From Mycolicibacterium cosmeticum (GTDB taxonomy: Bacteria; Actinomycetota; Actinomycetes; Mycobacteriales; Mycobacteriaceae): a DNA stretch of 64,000 nt. The notes beneath the pieces were generated by a model. The model did not search any database. It was not told where the DNA came from and worked only from the letters and a program-made list of their open reading frames with translations. A program made the translations under genes and the position numbers. The stretch covers positions 186,001 to 250,000 of the forward strand of contig NZ_CCBB010000001.1 in the NCBI RefSeq assembly GCF_000613185.1, given 5' to 3'. Below are positions 50,748 through 64,000 of the stretch, piece after piece (position 1 is the stretch's first letter; the number at the start of each line of letters is the position of its first letter).

Positions 50748-51113
50748 CTAGTCGAGTTGTCCGACGGCGCGAAGGCGGGCGCGCCCCCATGCGGCCTTCG
50801 CGGGATCATCGGATTCCGAATCCCGCTTGGCGGCGTCGGCATCGACTTCCGACTCGAACTGGGCGTTCTCGACCAGGATGCTGACGCCGTTCTCCGTCAC
50901 CGACAGGAAGCCGCCGTCGATCGCGATCCGCAGATCGTCCTCGCCCTCGCGCTCCACCCGGACCATCGCGTCGTCGACCAACTGTGCCACCAGCGGGATG
51001 TGCCGCGGCAGGATGCCGATCTCGCCCGCGGTGGTGCGGGTGAACACGAACGTCGCCTTACCCGACCACAGTGCGCGCTCGACTGCGACGATCTCGACGT
51101 CCAATTCAGCCAT
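50748..51113 (-). CDS. atpC: ATP synthase epsilon subunit
   Basis: 121 aa. N-terminal beta-sandwich ([42 protein letters not shown]) and a shortened C-terminal helical part ([21 protein letters not shown]), as in mycobacteria. Epsilon links gamma to the c-ring and contributes to blocking ATP hydrolysis. Last subunit gene of the atp operon. Confidence 0.95.
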   Translation of the reverse strand: MAELDVEIVAVERALWSGKATFVFTRTTAGEIGILPRHIPLVAQLVDDAMVRVEREGEDDLRIAIDGGFLSVTENGVSILVENAQFESEVDADAAKRDSESDDPAKAAWGRARLRAVGQLD

Positions 51114-51146
51114 GCCACACCACCTTTCGTGTAGTCAGTCGGGCAA

Positions 51147-52619
<1,473 letters not shown>

Positions 52620-53543
52620 CTAGCGCGCGTCGGCCAGCGCGTTGGCGCCGCCGACGATTTCGCTGATTTCCTGAGTGATCTGGGCCTGGCGCTCGCGGTT
52701 GGCCGCCAGCGTGAGCGCCTTGATCAGATCGTCGGCGTTGTCGGTGGCCGACTTCATGGCGCGCCGACGCGAAGCCGACTCCGAAGCCGCCGCCTCCAGC
52801 AGCGCCGCGTACACGCGGGTGGCGATGTAGCGGGGCAGCAACGCGTCGAACAGTGTCTCGGCGTTCGGCTCGAACGAGTACAGCGTGTGCGGACCGGTCT
52901 CGGCCTCGCCGACGTACTCGACCACCATCGGTGCGATCCGCAGGGCCACGGCGGTCTGCGCCAGCATGGAACGGAACTCGGTGGACACGATGTGCAGTTC
53001 GTCGACGCCGAGGATGCCGTCGGCGCCCGGATCGTCACCGTCGTCGTCGGCACCGGACAGGAACGCCTCCACCAGGGTGTCGGCGATCTCCTTGGCATTC
53101 TCGTAGGTGGGCCGCTCGGAGAAACCGGTCCACGACTCGGTCACGGCGCGCTGACGGAAGCTGTAGTAGCCCAGCGCCTTTCGGCCGACGACGTACAGCA
53201 CCGGATTCTTGCCCTCGTCGCGCAGCAGCGAGAACAGCTCCTCGGCCCGGCGCAGCACGTTGGCGTTGTAGCCACCGCACAGTCCGCGGTCCGAGGACAC
53301 CACCAGGACACCGGCCCGCTTGGGGCTCTCCCGCTCGACGAGCAGCGGGTGGTCCAGCGCGCTGGCCCCGGCAAGCTCGGTGAGCATGTTGGTGATCTCG
53401 GTGGCGTAGGGCCGGGCCGCTTCGACCCGGGCCTGCGCCTTGGCGATTCGCGACGTGGCGATCAGCTCCTGGGCCTTGGTGATCTTCTTGATCGACCCGG
53501 CGGAGCGGATACGTCCGCGTAGCTCGCGCAGTGTGGCTGCCAT
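52620..53543 (-). CDS. atpG: ATP synthase gamma subunit
   Basis: 307 aa. N- and C-terminal helices of the central shaft ([29 protein letters not shown] and [47 protein letters not shown]). The extra loop [20 protein letters not shown] near residues 165-180 is the mycobacterium-specific insertion that helps suppress ATP hydrolysis. Confidence 0.97.
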   Translation of the reverse strand: MAATLRELRGRIRSAGSIKKITKAQELIATSRIAKAQARVEAARPYATEITNMLTELAGASALDHPLLVERESPKRAGVLVVSSDRGLCGGYNANVLRRAEELFSLLRDEGKNPVLYVVGRKALGYYSFRQRAVTESWTGFSERPTYENAKEIADTLVEAFLSGADDDGDDPGADGILGVDELHIVSTEFRSMLAQTAVALRIAPMVVEYVGEAETGPHTLYSFEPNAETLFDALLPRYIATRVYAALLEAAASESASRRRAMKSATDNADDLIKALTLAANRERQAQITQEISEIVGGANALADAR

Positions 53544-53550
53544 GTGTTAC

Positions 53551-55200
<1,650 letters not shown>

Positions 55201-55258
55201 GGTTTTTCGTCTTCCTACCTAGTTCTTCGGGGTGGTTCGTGGGGTGCGCAAGCGCTCG

Positions 55259-56587
55259 TCAATCCGGCAGGCCGGTTTCGGCGGCAGCCAGTCGTGATGC
55301 GATGGAGCCGTCGATCACCTCGTCGCCGACGGCGATGGTCAGACCGCCGAGCAGGGTCGGGTCGACGTGCAGCTGGATGGCGACCGGGTGGCCGTAGATG
55401 CGGGTGAGCACCTCGGTCAGCCGCGCGTGCTGGGCCGCGGTCAGCTCCGCGGCGGCCGACACGTGGGCGACGATCTCGCCGCGGCGGGCGACGGCGAGCT
55501 CGGCCAGATCGAGGACGGCCTCGTCGGCACGTTCGCCGCGCAGCAGTCCGACGGTCTGCGCCAGCAGGGCCTTGGCCGTCTGGTTCGCGCCGGGAAGCAC
55601 CTTGTCCAACAGGGCGATTCGACCCTCGGCCGGGGTGGTGTAGTCGCTGAGCAGGGCGCTCAGTCGCGGCTGCGAATCCAGGACGCGGCCGAACCGGAAC
55701 AGCTGGTCCTCGACGTCGTCGACCTCGCCGGCCACCTGCGCGCGCTGCAGCAGCGCCAGCCGCGCCGTGTACTCGATGCCGTTCACCAGGTCGGCCTCGG
55801 CCGACCACCGCTGCGACACGGCGGTGCGGACCAGCCCGAGGGCCGGCTCACCGATCTTGCCGCCGAGCAGCCGCTCGACCAGCCGGACCTTCGGCTCGGC
55901 CGAGTCGGTCGGCTCGGCCAGATGTTTGTTGAGCGTGTTCTGGGCGACCAGCAGGCGGGCCACCGACGCCAGATCGGCGGCCAGGGTGGTGAGACCATCG
56001 GCGTCCAGACCCGCTGCCACCGTGTCGAATTCATCGGTCAGCGTCGCGACGGCCGCCCGGCTCGCCGCCCGCAGGCTGCCCGTTGCCGCGGTGTCGATCA
56101 CGGCGGTGGACGGCGCCATGGCGCTGAGGTCGGCCAGGAAGCGGTCCACGGTGGAAGCCTGTGCCGCCGGATCGGCGACGTGGGCGCGCACCAGCTCGGC
56201 GGCCTTCTGCACGGCTTCGTCTCCGAGACCGTGCCGCAGCTGGCGGACCAGCTGCTGACGAGCCAGCTGGATCTGCTGTGCACCCTGGGCCTTGATCCGC
56301 TCCGCGTCGACACCCGCCTGCTCGGTGAGCGACGCGGTGATCCGCACGGAGTCCTGCCGGGCCTCCTCGGTGACCTTGGAGGACTCCGCGCGGGCATCGG
56401 CCAGCGCCTTGGCATGCATGGCGTCGGCGTCGGCGAGCCTGCGCGCTGCCTCCGCACTCTCAGCCAGAGCGGTGCGAACGGCTTCCTGCTGCTTTGCCAT
56501 GAGCGTCTTCACCGGCGGCACCACATAGCGCCACAGGATGTAGGCGATCACGGCGAAGCCGATCAGCTGTCCGATGAAAATCGACAT
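55259..56587 (-). CDS. atpH: ATP synthase fused b'-delta subunit
   Basis: 442 aa. Residues 1-165 are a b-type stator: TM helix [25 protein letters not shown], then a long coiled-coil. Residues 170-442 are delta, with [51 protein letters not shown] and the final [26 protein letters not shown]. The fusion is typical of mycobacteria. It starts one base before the end of atpF. Confidence 0.97.
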   Translation of the reverse strand: MSIFIGQLIGFAVIAYILWRYVVPPVKTLMAKQQEAVRTALAESAEAARRLADADAMHAKALADARAESSKVTEEARQDSVRITASLTEQAGVDAERIKAQGAQQIQLARQQLVRQLRHGLGDEAVQKAAELVRAHVADPAAQASTVDRFLADLSAMAPSTAVIDTAATGSLRAASRAAVATLTDEFDTVAAGLDADGLTTLAADLASVARLLVAQNTLNKHLAEPTDSAEPKVRLVERLLGGKIGEPALGLVRTAVSQRWSAEADLVNGIEYTARLALLQRAQVAGEVDDVEDQLFRFGRVLDSQPRLSALLSDYTTPAEGRIALLDKVLPGANQTAKALLAQTVGLLRGERADEAVLDLAELAVARRGEIVAHVSAAAELTAAQHARLTEVLTRIYGHPVAIQLHVDPTLLGGLTIAVGDEVIDGSIASRLAAAETGLPD

Positions 56588-57124
56588 CTACTTGTTCCGT
56601 CCCGAATTCACGTCGACGCCGAGGATGCGGCTGGCGAGGGTGGCCGACAGCGCGTCGACCGAGGAAGCCAGCTGCCCCTGGGTGGCCGAACCCTGTTGAG
56701 CCAGTTCGTCATTGGCCTGGCGTACGGTCTCGGCCACCTCACCGCTGGCTTCGGCCCGCTTGGCGTCCACGACCTGTCGGCCTGCCGTCCTGGCCTCGTC
56801 GCGGATCGCGGAGGCTTCGGTACGGGCGTTGGCCATCGCCTGGTCGTATTCGGCTTGCGCGGCCGCAACCTGTTCGGCCGACTTACGGCTGTCCGCGGCC
56901 GTCTTGGCCAGCATGGCTTCCCGCTCGGCGAGGACCTTGCTGACCGGCGGCACAACCCATTTCCAGATCACGCCCAGCACGATCAGGAAGATGATCAGCA
57001 CGGCGAAGAAGGTGCCGTTGGGGAGCAGGAAGTTGTTGCCCCCGCCGCCGCCTTCTTCGGCTGCCTGGCTGGACGCCAGGATGGTGATGCCGTCCGTCAG
57101 GACGGTCGTATCGAGTGCACCCAT
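56588..57124 (-). CDS. atpF: ATP synthase b subunit
   Basis: 178 aa. A TM helix ([36 protein letters not shown]) follows a 30-residue periplasmic start with a Gly run. A long heptad coiled-coil ends at the C-terminus and pairs with the b' part of atpH to form the stator stalk. Confidence 0.95.
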   Translation of the reverse strand: MGALDTTVLTDGITILASSQAAEEGGGGGNNFLLPNGTFFAVLIIFLIVLGVIWKWVVPPVSKVLAEREAMLAKTAADSRKSAEQVAAAQAEYDQAMANARTEASAIRDEARTAGRQVVDAKRAEASGEVAETVRQANDELAQQGSATQGQLASSVDALSATLASRILGVDVNSGRNK

Positions 57125-57136
57125 GCTTGCGGATTA

Positions 57137-57451
<315 letters not shown>

Positions 57452-57455
57452 TTAA

Positions 57456-58250
57456 TTAGTGGTGAGCGTTCTCGTCATCGTGGTCCAGCTCCATCGACTG
57501 GCTGAAGTACAGGATCGTCAGCAGCGCGAAGATGAAGGCCTGGATGAGGCCGACGAAGAGGTCGAAGGTTTTCCAGATGGCGTTGGGTGCCCACTGGATG
57601 TACCAGGGGAACATCGCGATCAGTGCCACCAGGATGCCGCCGGCGAAGATGTTGCCGAAGAGTCGCAGTGCCAGCGAGATCGGCTTGGCCAGTTCCTCGA
57701 CGATGTTGATCGGCGCCAGGATGCTGACGTGGCCCTTGAGCACCTTGATCGGGTGGCCGACCAGGCCGCGCCGCCAGAAGCCGGCGGCGTGGTAGCAGAC
57801 GAACACGAACAGCGCGAGCGCCAGCACGAAGTTGATGTCGGAGGCCGGCGGCTTGTACCACTCGGCGGCCGCACCGTCCGGACCGCCGTACTGCAGCGGC
57901 AGCACCGCCAGCCAGTTCGAGATCAGGATGAAGGCGAACAGCGCGATGGACAGCGGCAGCACGAAGGGGGCGATCTTCATGCCGATCGAGCCCTCGATCT
58001 GCTGGCGCATCTGGATGGTCAGCGCCTCCCAGAACAGCTGCACACCACCGGGCACGTCGGTCGAGGTGACCTTGGACTTCAGGAAGAAGGCCAGCCCGAT
58101 GATGATGACGGCCGTGATGGCGGTCGCCAGGATGGTGTCGCCGTTGAACGTCATGCCCAGCCACTCGAACACCATGGTGTGATGCCCGACGTGGATGGCG
58201 GCGCCGCCGCCTCCTTCGGCGCCCTCTGCGGCGAGAACGATCTCAGTCAT
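57456..58250 (-). CDS. atpB: ATP synthase a subunit
   Basis: 264 aa. Five or six TM helices, with the essential Arg in [25 protein letters not shown] and the second half [24 protein letters not shown]. It forms the proton half-channels with the c-ring. Preceded by atpI, as in other mycobacteria. Confidence 0.97.
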   Translation of the reverse strand: MTEIVLAAEGAEGGGGAAIHVGHHTMVFEWLGMTFNGDTILATAITAVIIIGLAFFLKSKVTSTDVPGGVQLFWEALTIQMRQQIEGSIGMKIAPFVLPLSIALFAFILISNWLAVLPLQYGGPDGAAAEWYKPPASDINFVLALALFVFVCYHAAGFWRRGLVGHPIKVLKGHVSILAPINIVEELAKPISLALRLFGNIFAGGILVALIAMFPWYIQWAPNAIWKTFDLFVGLIQAFIFALLTILYFSQSMELDHDDENAHH

Positions 58251-58260
58251 CTGTGTCTGC

Positions 58261-58734
58261 TCAATCCTTCGGTTCCGTGCCAGGAGTGCCGGCGGTGGCT
58301 TGCACGTCGAGCCCGTCTTTACGGATCTTCTTCAGCACCGGAAGGCTGGTGGACAGCACCAGCAGTGCCTGGAAGATCGCCAAGCCGAACAGGACGGCAA
58401 TCCCGCCATGTGCCTTGAAGACGATTGCGATTGCCAGCGCGACGGCGGTGATCACCAACAGCCGCGTCGCGGAGTTTATGGCCATTTTCTTCTTGAGTGG
58501 GTGGTCCTCTGCCGTGATCGACTCGACCGCGCGGCGCACCAGCAGCGCGTTGAGCAAACCCAGACCGAGACCGACGCCGAAGAAAACGCCGAAGAAGATG
58601 TGGCCGGTGAATCCGGCGGCGAGAATGGCGAGAGCCGTGAGCACGACGCAGACGACGAACAGACGCAACGGACGGAAAGCCACGGAGGGAAACACCAACG
58701 GCGCATCCTGCGCTGGCGTCGTCACCTGGTTCAC
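58261..58734 (-). CDS. atpI: ATP synthase accessory protein AtpI-like
   Basis: 157 aa with four TM helices ([81 protein letters not shown]). It is the Rv1303 equivalent, first gene of the atp operon. AtpI-type proteins help assemble the c-ring. Confidence 0.88.
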   Translation of the reverse strand: MNQVTTPAQDAPLVFPSVAFRPLRLFVVCVVLTALAILAAGFTGHIFFGVFFGVGLGLGLLNALLVRRAVESITAEDHPLKKKMAINSATRLLVITAVALAIAIVFKAHGGIAVLFGLAIFQALLVLSTSLPVLKKIRKDGLDVQATAGTPGTEPKD

Positions 58735-59027
58735 CTCAATCCCGCGTCGTCGAGGGCGTTACTCATCGGTCCTGCAAAACTCCTGTGCGTGCCCGCCGAG
58801 CGTATCGGAGGGCGACGGGCGCGCTGGAATCACCCAAGGGGTAGCTCCCTGTTTTCGGTCATACAGTCGGTCGTGTATCGGCGCCGAGCGGTCTTGCGAC
58901 CGATGGGCCGGGCCGGCAACCCGTGAGGTTTTTCGGGTTATGCGCAGAACCGTACCACAAGGTAGGAGGCCCAAAAACAGGCCTACTACTTTTTGTCGTA
59001 AGTCCGTCGTACCACCTCTCCGGATGG
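58735..59027. other. Intergenic region before the atp operon
   Basis: 293 bases between wecA and atpI, expected to hold the atp promoter. A hairpin lies at 58962-58989 (GTAGGAGGCC with GGCCTACTAC, nine of ten paired) next to a T-run at 58990-58994 that would serve plus-strand transcription, where no gene is seen. For wecA (minus) its value as a terminator is doubtful. I cannot place a convincing promoter. Confidence 0.4.
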
Positions 59028-60239
59028 TCAGTCGGCGGACTGTTCCCGTCGCCGGAGCAGCGGTATCAAGGTGACGATTCCGGCGACCACGATGGCCGCC
59101 AGCATGACCACGCCGGTGTACCGCGGGTCGAAGAACGTCGTGCTGGCCGCGCCGAACGCGACGATGCCGACCCACAGGTAGATCAGCAAAACCACCCGTC
59201 GATGCGAGTGACCGATCTGCAGCAAACGGTGGTGGAGGTGCATCTTGTCCGGACTGAACGGACTCAACCCTTTCCGGGTCCGGCGCACGATCGCCAGCAG
59301 GGTGTCCAGCGCCGGAACGAACATCACCGCGACCACCAGCAGGAAGGGCGACAGCAGGGCGAACACGTCGCGGGCCCCGTACGCGTTCTGCGAGATCGGT
59401 CCCGCCGCGGTGGTCGAGGCGGCGGCCAGCATCAACCCGATCAGCATCGAACCGGAGTCACCCATGAAGATCTTGGCGCGGTGGAAGTTGTGCGGCAGGA
59501 AGCCCAGGCAGGCGCCGGCCAACACCACCGAGATCATCGCCGGCGGGTAGAACAGCACATCGCCACCGTGGTCGCGCAGCAGTCCGATGGAGAAGATGCA
59601 GATGGCCAGGGCGGTGATCAGGCCCAGCCCGGCCGCCAGCCCGTCGAGGCCGTCGATGAAGTTCATCGCGTTGACGATCGACACCGTCAGCGCGAGCGTG
59701 AGCAGGATCGAGGTGACCTGGTCGAGCACCAGCGTGCCCACCCCGCCGATGGGGATGTAGAGCACGCTCCACGCCACCCCCATCGTCACCAGCACGCTGG
59801 CGGCGGTGATCTGGCCGGCGAATTTGGTCAAGGCGTCCAGGCCCCACCGATCGTCGATCAGCCCGACGAACATGATGAGTCCGCCCGCCACCACGACGGC
59901 AGGCATCCCCGTCGAGTACACGAAACCGCGGTTGAGCGCCGGCAGCTGGGAGGCCAGCAGGATCGCGAAGGCCACCCCGACGTACATGGCCAGCCCGCCC
60001 ATCCGCGGGGTCGGTTGCAGGTGCACATCGCGCTCGCGGGGGTAGGCGACCGCGCCGACGCGGGTGGCCAGCACGCGGCACCAGCCGGTGGCGAAGTAGG
60101 TGATGATCGCGGCCGTCAGACCGACCAGTGCGAGCTCGCGCAGCGGGACGCCGGCACCGCGGTCGGACAGCGCCAGCGTTTGGGCGGGCAGGTGCGCAGC
60201 GACCTGGGAGGTCAGTACCGGCACCACTTCGCTCACCAC
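59028..60239 (-). CDS. wecA: Polyprenyl-phosphate GlcNAc-1-phosphate transferase (WecA-type)
   Basis: 403 aa, about eleven TM helices. Family motifs: AYPRERDVHLQPTPRMGGLAMYVG, VGLIDDRWGLDALTKF (Asp-Asp loop), NFIDGLDGLAAGLG and the cytoplasmic MGDSGSMLIGLMLA. It is the orthologue of Rv1302, which transfers GlcNAc-1-phosphate to decaprenyl phosphate and starts the linker that joins arabinogalactan to peptidoglycan. It reads into the atp operon region. Confidence 0.94.
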   Translation of the reverse strand: MVSEVVPVLTSQVAAHLPAQTLALSDRGAGVPLRELALVGLTAAIITYFATGWCRVLATRVGAVAYPRERDVHLQPTPRMGGLAMYVGVAFAILLASQLPALNRGFVYSTGMPAVVVAGGLIMFVGLIDDRWGLDALTKFAGQITAASVLVTMGVAWSVLYIPIGGVGTLVLDQVTSILLTLALTVSIVNAMNFIDGLDGLAAGLGLITALAICIFSIGLLRDHGGDVLFYPPAMISVVLAGACLGFLPHNFHRAKIFMGDSGSMLIGLMLAAASTTAAGPISQNAYGARDVFALLSPFLLVVAVMFVPALDTLLAIVRRTRKGLSPFSPDKMHLHHRLLQIGHSHRRVVLLIYLWVGIVAFGAASTTFFDPRYTGVVMLAAIVVAGIVTLIPLLRRREQSAD

Positions 60240-60282
60240 TCGGAGAACCGTACGCGACGAAGCTGAGCGTGGGCGTCCGGCG

Positions 60283-60933
60283 TCAGCCGAGTGTTTCGGC
60301 TTCGACGCCGAGCACCTTGGCGATCTCGTCGACGCCGACCGGACCCTCGCGCAGCACGCGGGGGCTCGCGCCGGTGAGGTCGACGATCGTCGACGCCGCG
60401 CCCCGCGGTGACGGACCGGCGTCGAGGTAGACCTCGACCCGCTCCCCCAGCTGGGTGCGGGCGTCCTGGGCGGTCACCGCCGCGGGGTTGCCGGAGATGT
60501 TCGCGCTGGACACCGCCATCGGGCCGACCTCGCGCAGCAGCTCGATGGCCACCGGGTGCAGCGGCATCCGCAGCATCACGGTCCCTGCCGAGTTGCCCAG
60601 GTCCCACTGCAGCGACGGCGCATGCCGCACCACCAGGCTCAGCGCGCCGGGCCAGAACGCCTGGATGAGTTCACGTGCCGCCGGCGGCACGGCGTAGACC
60701 AGTCCGTCGATCGTGTGCCAGGATCCGACCAGCACCCCGACGGGCATGTCCCGGCCCCGGCCCTTGGCGGCCAGCAGCGCGCTCACCGCGTCGTTGTCGA
60801 AAGCGTCGGCGCCGATCCCGTACACGGTGTCGGTGGGCAGCACGACCAACCGGCCGCCCTTGGCGGCGCTGACCGCCGAGGCCAGCCCGGCCGCCCGCTG
60901 ATCGGGGTCGGCGCAATCGAACATCTCGGACAT
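60283..60933 (-). CDS. tsaC: Threonylcarbamoyl-AMP synthase
   Basis: 216 aa. The Sua5/YciO/YrdC fold is clear: GGRLVVLPTDTVYGIGADAFDNDAVSALLAAKGRGRDMPVGVLVG, then VMLRMPLHPVAIELLREVGPMAVSSANISGNPAAVTAQD. It makes threonylcarbamoyl-AMP for the t6A37 modification of tRNAs reading ANN codons. Orthologue of Rv1301. The start is 13 bases downstream of prmC. Confidence 0.95.
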   Translation of the reverse strand: MSEMFDCADPDQRAAGLASAVSAAKGGRLVVLPTDTVYGIGADAFDNDAVSALLAAKGRGRDMPVGVLVGSWHTIDGLVYAVPPAARELIQAFWPGALSLVVRHAPSLQWDLGNSAGTVMLRMPLHPVAIELLREVGPMAVSSANISGNPAAVTAQDARTQLGERVEVYLDAGPSPRGAASTIVDLTGASPRVLREGPVGVDEIAKVLGVEAETLG

Positions 60934-60946
60934 ACCCGTCAGCCTC

Positions 60947-61822
60947 TCACTCGATCCTGGTAGCCGTCACGAAGCGCGGCCGCCCGGTGAGATCACGGCG
61001 GGCGGTGATGTCGGTGAACGCCGCCGCCCGGGCGAACAGGTCGGCGGTCGCGGCGGAGGTGGCGTCGTCGTGTTCGACACCGATCCGCCCGCCGGGCCGC
61101 AGCAGCCGGGCCGCGGCGGCGACGATCGGCCCGATCACCGACATGCCGTCCGCTCCGCCGAACAGCGCATGGGCCGGATCATGTTGGGCCACTTCGGGAT
61201 CCAGATCGGCGCCGAGCGGGATGTAGGGCGGGTTGCTGACGATCAGGTCGACGGTGCCGTTCAGTTCGGTCAGCAGGTCCGGGTCGGTGACATCGGCCTG
61301 CAGCAACCGCACCGACGTGGCGCGGCAGTTCATCTCGGCATAGCGCAGCGCCTCGGCGGAATCGTCGACCGCGACGACGCGGGCCGTGGGTCGGTGGTGC
61401 GCCAACGCGGCGGCCAGGGCGCCCGACCCGGTGCACAGGTCAACGATCAGTGCATCGGGCGGCAACGGCTGGGCCTGGGCCCATTCCAGCAGCGCCTCGG
61501 TCTCCGGCCTGGGGATGAACACGCCGGGCCCGACCTGCAGCATCAACGGCCCGAACGCGGCGCTTCCGACGATGTGCTGCAACGGGATTCGCTGCGCGCG
61601 GCGCGCGACGAGCGCACCGTAGCGGTCGACGAATGCGGCGTCCGGTTCGACTACGGTGAGCCGGCCGCGGTCCACACCCGCGGCGTGCGCGGCCAGCAGT
61701 TCGGCGTCGACGCGTGCCGAATGGATTCCGGCGGCCGACAGTTCGGCGGTCGCGTCGGCGATGGCCTGCCGCAGGTCGGTATCGATGTGCGATCCGCCGC
61801 CGGCTTCTCGCTGACCGGTCAT
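60947..61822 (-). CDS. prmC: Release factor glutamine methyltransferase
   Basis: 291 aa from ATG 61820-61822, overlapping the prfA stop as ATGA; the longer frame upstream lies within prfA. N-terminal helical domain; [33 protein letters not shown] loop [20 protein letters not shown] and the catalytic [10 protein letters not shown] are diagnostic. It methylates the Gln in the GGQ of release factors, fitting its position after prfA. Confidence 0.96.
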   Translation of the reverse strand: MTGQREAGGGSHIDTDLRQAIADATAELSAAGIHSARVDAELLAAHAAGVDRGRLTVVEPDAAFVDRYGALVARRAQRIPLQHIVGSAAFGPLMLQVGPGVFIPRPETEALLEWAQAQPLPPDALIVDLCTGSGALAAALAHHRPTARVVAVDDSAEALRYAEMNCRATSVRLLQADVTDPDLLTELNGTVDLIVSNPPYIPLGADLDPEVAQHDPAHALFGGADGMSVIGPIVAAAARLLRPGGRIGVEHDDATSAATADLFARAAAFTDITARRDLTGRPRFVTATRIE

Positions 61823-62886
61823 GCCTGCTGCAGCCGCGCCTGCTTGTCGGCCGCGGCCAGGGCGTCGAGCAGGTCGTCCATATCGCCGTCGAGCACCTGA
61901 TCGAGGTTGTGCGCCTTGAAGTTGATGCGGTGGTCGGCGATCCGGTTCTCCGGGAAGTTGTAGGTCCGGATCCGTTCGCTGCGGTCGACGGTGCGGATCT
62001 GGCTGGCCCGGTCCGCCGACGCCTCGGCCGAGGCTTGCTCTTCGGCCAGGGCCTGCAACCGGGCGGCGAGCACCACCATCGCGCGGGCCTTGTTCTGCAG
62101 CTGGGAACGCTCGTTCTGGCAGGTGACGACGATGCCGGTGGGCAGGTGGGTGATCCGCACGGCCGAGTCGGTGGTGTTGACGCCCTGGCCGCCCTTGCCG
62201 GATGACCGGTACACGTCGATGCGCAGATCGGATTCGTCGATCTGCACCTGCTCGACGTCTTCCGGTTCGGGGTACACCAGAACGCCCGCCGCCGAGGTGT
62301 GCACCCGGCCCTGGGATTCGGTGACCGGCACCCGCTGCACGCGGTGCACGCCGCCTTCGAACTTCATCCGCGACCACACGCCGTCGGCGGAGTCGCCCTT
62401 GCTGGCGATGGTGATGGTGGCGTCCTTGTAGCCGCCGAGATCCGACCACGTCTCGTCGAGCACCGTGACGGTCCAGCCATGCCGCTCGGCGTAGCGGATG
62501 TACATGCGCGCGAGATCGGCGGCGAACAGCGCCGACTCCTCGCCGCCCTCGCCCGATTTCACCTCGAGCACGACATCGTCGGCGTCGTGCGGGTCGCGCG
62601 GCGCGAGCAGGTCGACCAGGCGGGCGTCGAGTTCGGCCACCTGGGCTTCGAGTTCGGGCACCTCGGCGGCGAACGCCTCGTCCTCACCGGCCAGTTCGCG
62701 GGCGGCTTCGAGATCGCCGCGGGCGGCCTCCAGCTTGCGGTGGGTCGACACGATCGGGGACAGCTGCGCGAATCGGCGTCCCACCCGCTTGGCGGCGACG
62801 GGGTCGGCGTGCAGCGCCGGGTCGGAGAGCTGGCGTTCGAGGTCGGCATGCTCGGTCAGCAACGCCTCGATCGGTGATGCGGTCAT
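61819..62886 (-). CDS. prfA: Peptide chain release factor 1
   Basis: 355 aa from ATG 62884-62886. The GGQ loop reads [25 protein letters not shown]; the codon recognition loop around [23 protein letters not shown] contains the PxT (Pro-Val-Thr) tripeptide that reads UAA and UAG. It terminates translation at those stops. Confidence 0.97.
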   Translation of the reverse strand: MTASPIEALLTEHADLERQLSDPALHADPVAAKRVGRRFAQLSPIVSTHRKLEAARGDLEAARELAGEDEAFAAEVPELEAQVAELDARLVDLLAPRDPHDADDVVLEVKSGEGGEESALFAADLARMYIRYAERHGWTVTVLDETWSDLGGYKDATITIASKGDSADGVWSRMKFEGGVHRVQRVPVTESQGRVHTSAAGVLVYPEPEDVEQVQIDESDLRIDVYRSSGKGGQGVNTTDSAVRITHLPTGIVVTCQNERSQLQNKARAMVVLAARLQALAEEQASAEASADRASQIRTVDRSERIRTYNFPENRIADHRINFKAHNLDQVLDGDMDDLLDALAAADKQARLQQA

Positions 62887-62980
62887 GAGTGACCTCCCTC
62901 TGAACGGACCTGAACGGACCCGGAACGCAGTTCGGCGCCCGGCCTGTCGCATGCGACAGGAACGGGCGCCGAAGGGACAG

Positions 62981-63211
62981 CTAGTTGTCGGCAGCAGCCT
63001 TGGTGTTGCGCTTGCCGTACCGCTTCTCGAAGCGGGCCACGCGGCCGCCGCTGTCGAGGATCTTCTGCTTACCGGTGTAGAAGGGGTGGCACTGCGAGCA
63101 GACCTCGACCACGATGTGGCCGCTGTCCTTGGTGCTGCGCGTGGTGAAGGTGTTACCGCAGCCGCAGACCACGTTGGTCTCGACGTAGGTGGGGTGGATA
63201 CCCGATTTCAT
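62981..63211 (-). CDS. rpmE: 50S ribosomal protein L31
   Basis: 76 aa from ATG 63209-63211 ([20 protein letters not shown]). It has the zinc-binding form of L31, with Cys in VVCGCGNTF and [15 protein letters not shown]. Under zinc limitation this type is usually replaced by a Cys-free paralogue; none is in the window. Confidence 0.97.
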   Translation of the reverse strand: MKSGIHPTYVETNVVCGCGNTFTTRSTKDSGHIVVEVCSQCHPFYTGKQKILDSGGRVARFEKRYGKRNTKAAADN

Positions 63212-63459
63212 GGTTTTCCTCTGCAATCGTTGGTCGCCGGGTCGTCCGCCCCTGACCTGGGGATGTACGGACGTGAACCGGAACCGAGGGTCAGCGGTCC
63301 ATTATGCCAGGTCAGCCGCCAACCGCGAAAACGTCCCGGGACGGGCCGGTATTCCCCCGCCGTGCGGGTGTCAGCGGTGAGGTGTCGGGGTAGCCGGAAG
63401 AGAAGCCCTAGAGAGAAGCCCATCGTCCGTCTCGACAGCGAATGCGAGAGGAGAGCCCG

Positions 63460-63630
63460 ATGGATGTGATGAAGAAGATGAGCCAGGGTGCGGTGGCCGC
63501 CGGGGTCGCGATCGCGGCGCTCGGGGCCGGTGTCTCCGCGGCGTGCCCGCCTCCCCCGCCACCGCCGGCGGACCAGCTGCCCCCGCCGCCCCCGCCGGGA
63601 CCGACGTTGCCGTCGGTCACCTACGGCTGA
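63460..63630 (+). CDS. Small proline-rich secreted peptide
   Basis: 56 aa from ATG 63460, after a GAGAGGAGAG site. A signal peptide (MDVMKKMSQGAVAAGVAIAALGAGVSA) is followed by a mature part made of Pro runs (CPPPPPPPADQLPPPPPPGP) and a short end. A Cys follows the cleavage site, which could make it a lipoprotein, though the box (VSAAC) is not ideal. Function unknown. Its 3' end overlaps the convergent acyl-CoA synthetase gene by ten bases. Confidence 0.6.
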   Translation: MDVMKKMSQGAVAAGVAIAALGAGVSAACPPPPPPPADQLPPPPPPGPTLPSVTYG

Positions 63631-64000
63631 TCGGTGTAGCCGGTGCCGTCCCGGCGCCAGATGATCCGGCCGGCCGGGTCGGCGCCCATCGCGACGAGTT
63701 CGCGCTTGAGGATCTTGTTGGTGGCGGTGCTGGGTAGGTCGTCGGCCAGCCACACGTAGCGCGGCCAGGCCTTCGGTGAGAGGTCGCGCTGAGCGGCGAG
63801 GAAGCCGGTGAACTCCTCGGTGGTCAGCTGCCCGCCGTCGTTGAGCACGATGGCCGCCATCACCTGGTCACCGACGAACTCGTCGGGCACCGGGTAGACG
63901 GCCACCCGGTTGATCGCGGGCAGGCGCAACAGGATTCGTTCAATGGGAGCGCTGGTCAGGTTCTCCCCGTCCACCCGTATCCAGTCCGCGGTGCGGCCGG
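63621..64000 (-). CDS. Acyl-CoA synthetase/AMP-binding enzyme, C-terminal part (partial)
   Basis: The frame is open at the right edge. The visible 125 residues are the C-terminal domain of a FadD-like AMP-binding enzyme: GRTADWIRVDGENLTSAPIERILLRLPAINRVAVYPVPDEFVGDQVMAAIVLNDG, then WPRYVWLADDLPSTATNKILKRELV with the catalytic Lys in NKILK. It should activate a fatty or aromatic acid as its CoA ester. In M. tuberculosis rho occupies this side of rpmE, so something else has been placed here or rho lies further on. Confidence 0.88.
   Translation of the reverse strand, partial: GRTADWIRVDGENLTSAPIERILLRLPAINRVAVYPVPDEFVGDQVMAAIVLNDGGQLTTEEFTGFLAAQRDLSPKAWPRYVWLADDLPSTATNKILKRELVAMGADPAGRIIWRRDGTGYTDQP

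Noticed and set aside
58923..60266. Plus-strand frame of 447 codons opposite wecA
   Set aside because: Composed of His/Arg/Gln-rich sequence typical of a shadow; wecA on the other strand has clear family motifs.

Overview
The window is from a high-GC actinobacterium, almost certainly Mycobacterium sensu lato (Mycolicibacterium-like). The evidence is an MPT64 homologue, RbpA, MctB/SteA, a MurA with Asp in place of the catalytic Cys, the fused b-delta ATP synthase subunit, the mycobacterial gamma-subunit loop, and an rRNA leader with two SigA-type promoters. Functions are assigned from the translated sequences and recalled family motifs; no database was searched.

Layout. (1) 1-4810: FUSC-type membrane protein end, an RbpA that looks like a divergent second copy, a two-gene membrane cluster, an MPT64-like secreted antigen with a Pro/Thr linker, and a six-TM HAMP-adenylate cyclase. 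(2) 4900-11000: a roughly 6 kb accessory island starting at a decayed 3' half of a tRNA-Pro gene. It holds small membrane, secreted and lipoprotein genes and a flavin split-barrel protein. (3) 10999-21268: a 10.3 kb integrated phage-like element between 43-bp direct repeats, the right one being the 3' end of an intact tRNA-Pro(GGG). It has integrase, excisionase-like, a small replication-type protein beside a 16-copy iteron array, four small overlapping genes, an HK97-type capsid and a 1379-aa tape measure with an NlpC/P60-type domain. No terminase, portal or other tail gene is visible, so it resembles a satellite or minimal element of the phiRv1/phiRv2 type more than a complete prophage. (4) 21300-23270: two TauE/SafE exporters, the first preceded by a 36-codon leader ORF with a Cys-Cys pair and hairpins. 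(5) 23288-42521: a conserved housekeeping block in the order of the M. tuberculosis Rv1713-to-Rv1691 region (der, cmk, rluB, scpB, scpA, parA-like, xerD, nudix, pyrG, mctB, steA, recN, nadK, tlyA, HAD phosphatase, TPR), mostly with 4-base start/stop overlaps. It is interrupted by a CGNR regulator with a perfect 24-bp palindrome facing a glyoxalase/flavin gene pair. (6) 42628-48330: one rRNA operon (5S-23S-16S, minus strand) with terminator and promoters. (7) 48372-63211: the Rv1315-to-Rv1298 block (murA, pduO-type adenosyltransferase, DUF2550, the full atp operon, wecA, tsaC, prmC, prfA, rpmE). (8) Right edge: a small proline-rich secreted protein and the C-terminal end of an acyl-CoA synthetase.

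How it fits together. The atp operon encodes the complete F-type ATP synthase, with wecA/tsaC/prmC/prfA/rpmE covering envelope lipid precursor synthesis and translation. The recN-to-TPR and der-to-pyrG blocks serve DNA repair, chromosome segregation, ribosome and nucleotide metabolism.

The most unusual points are the tRNA-Pro locus used at least twice for integration, the minimal capsid-plus-tape-measure element with a two-block iteron region, and the rRNA operon bridging two chromosome blocks that are far apart in M. tuberculosis. The Cys-Cys leader before a sulfite-type exporter and the CGNR palindrome are further points of interest.
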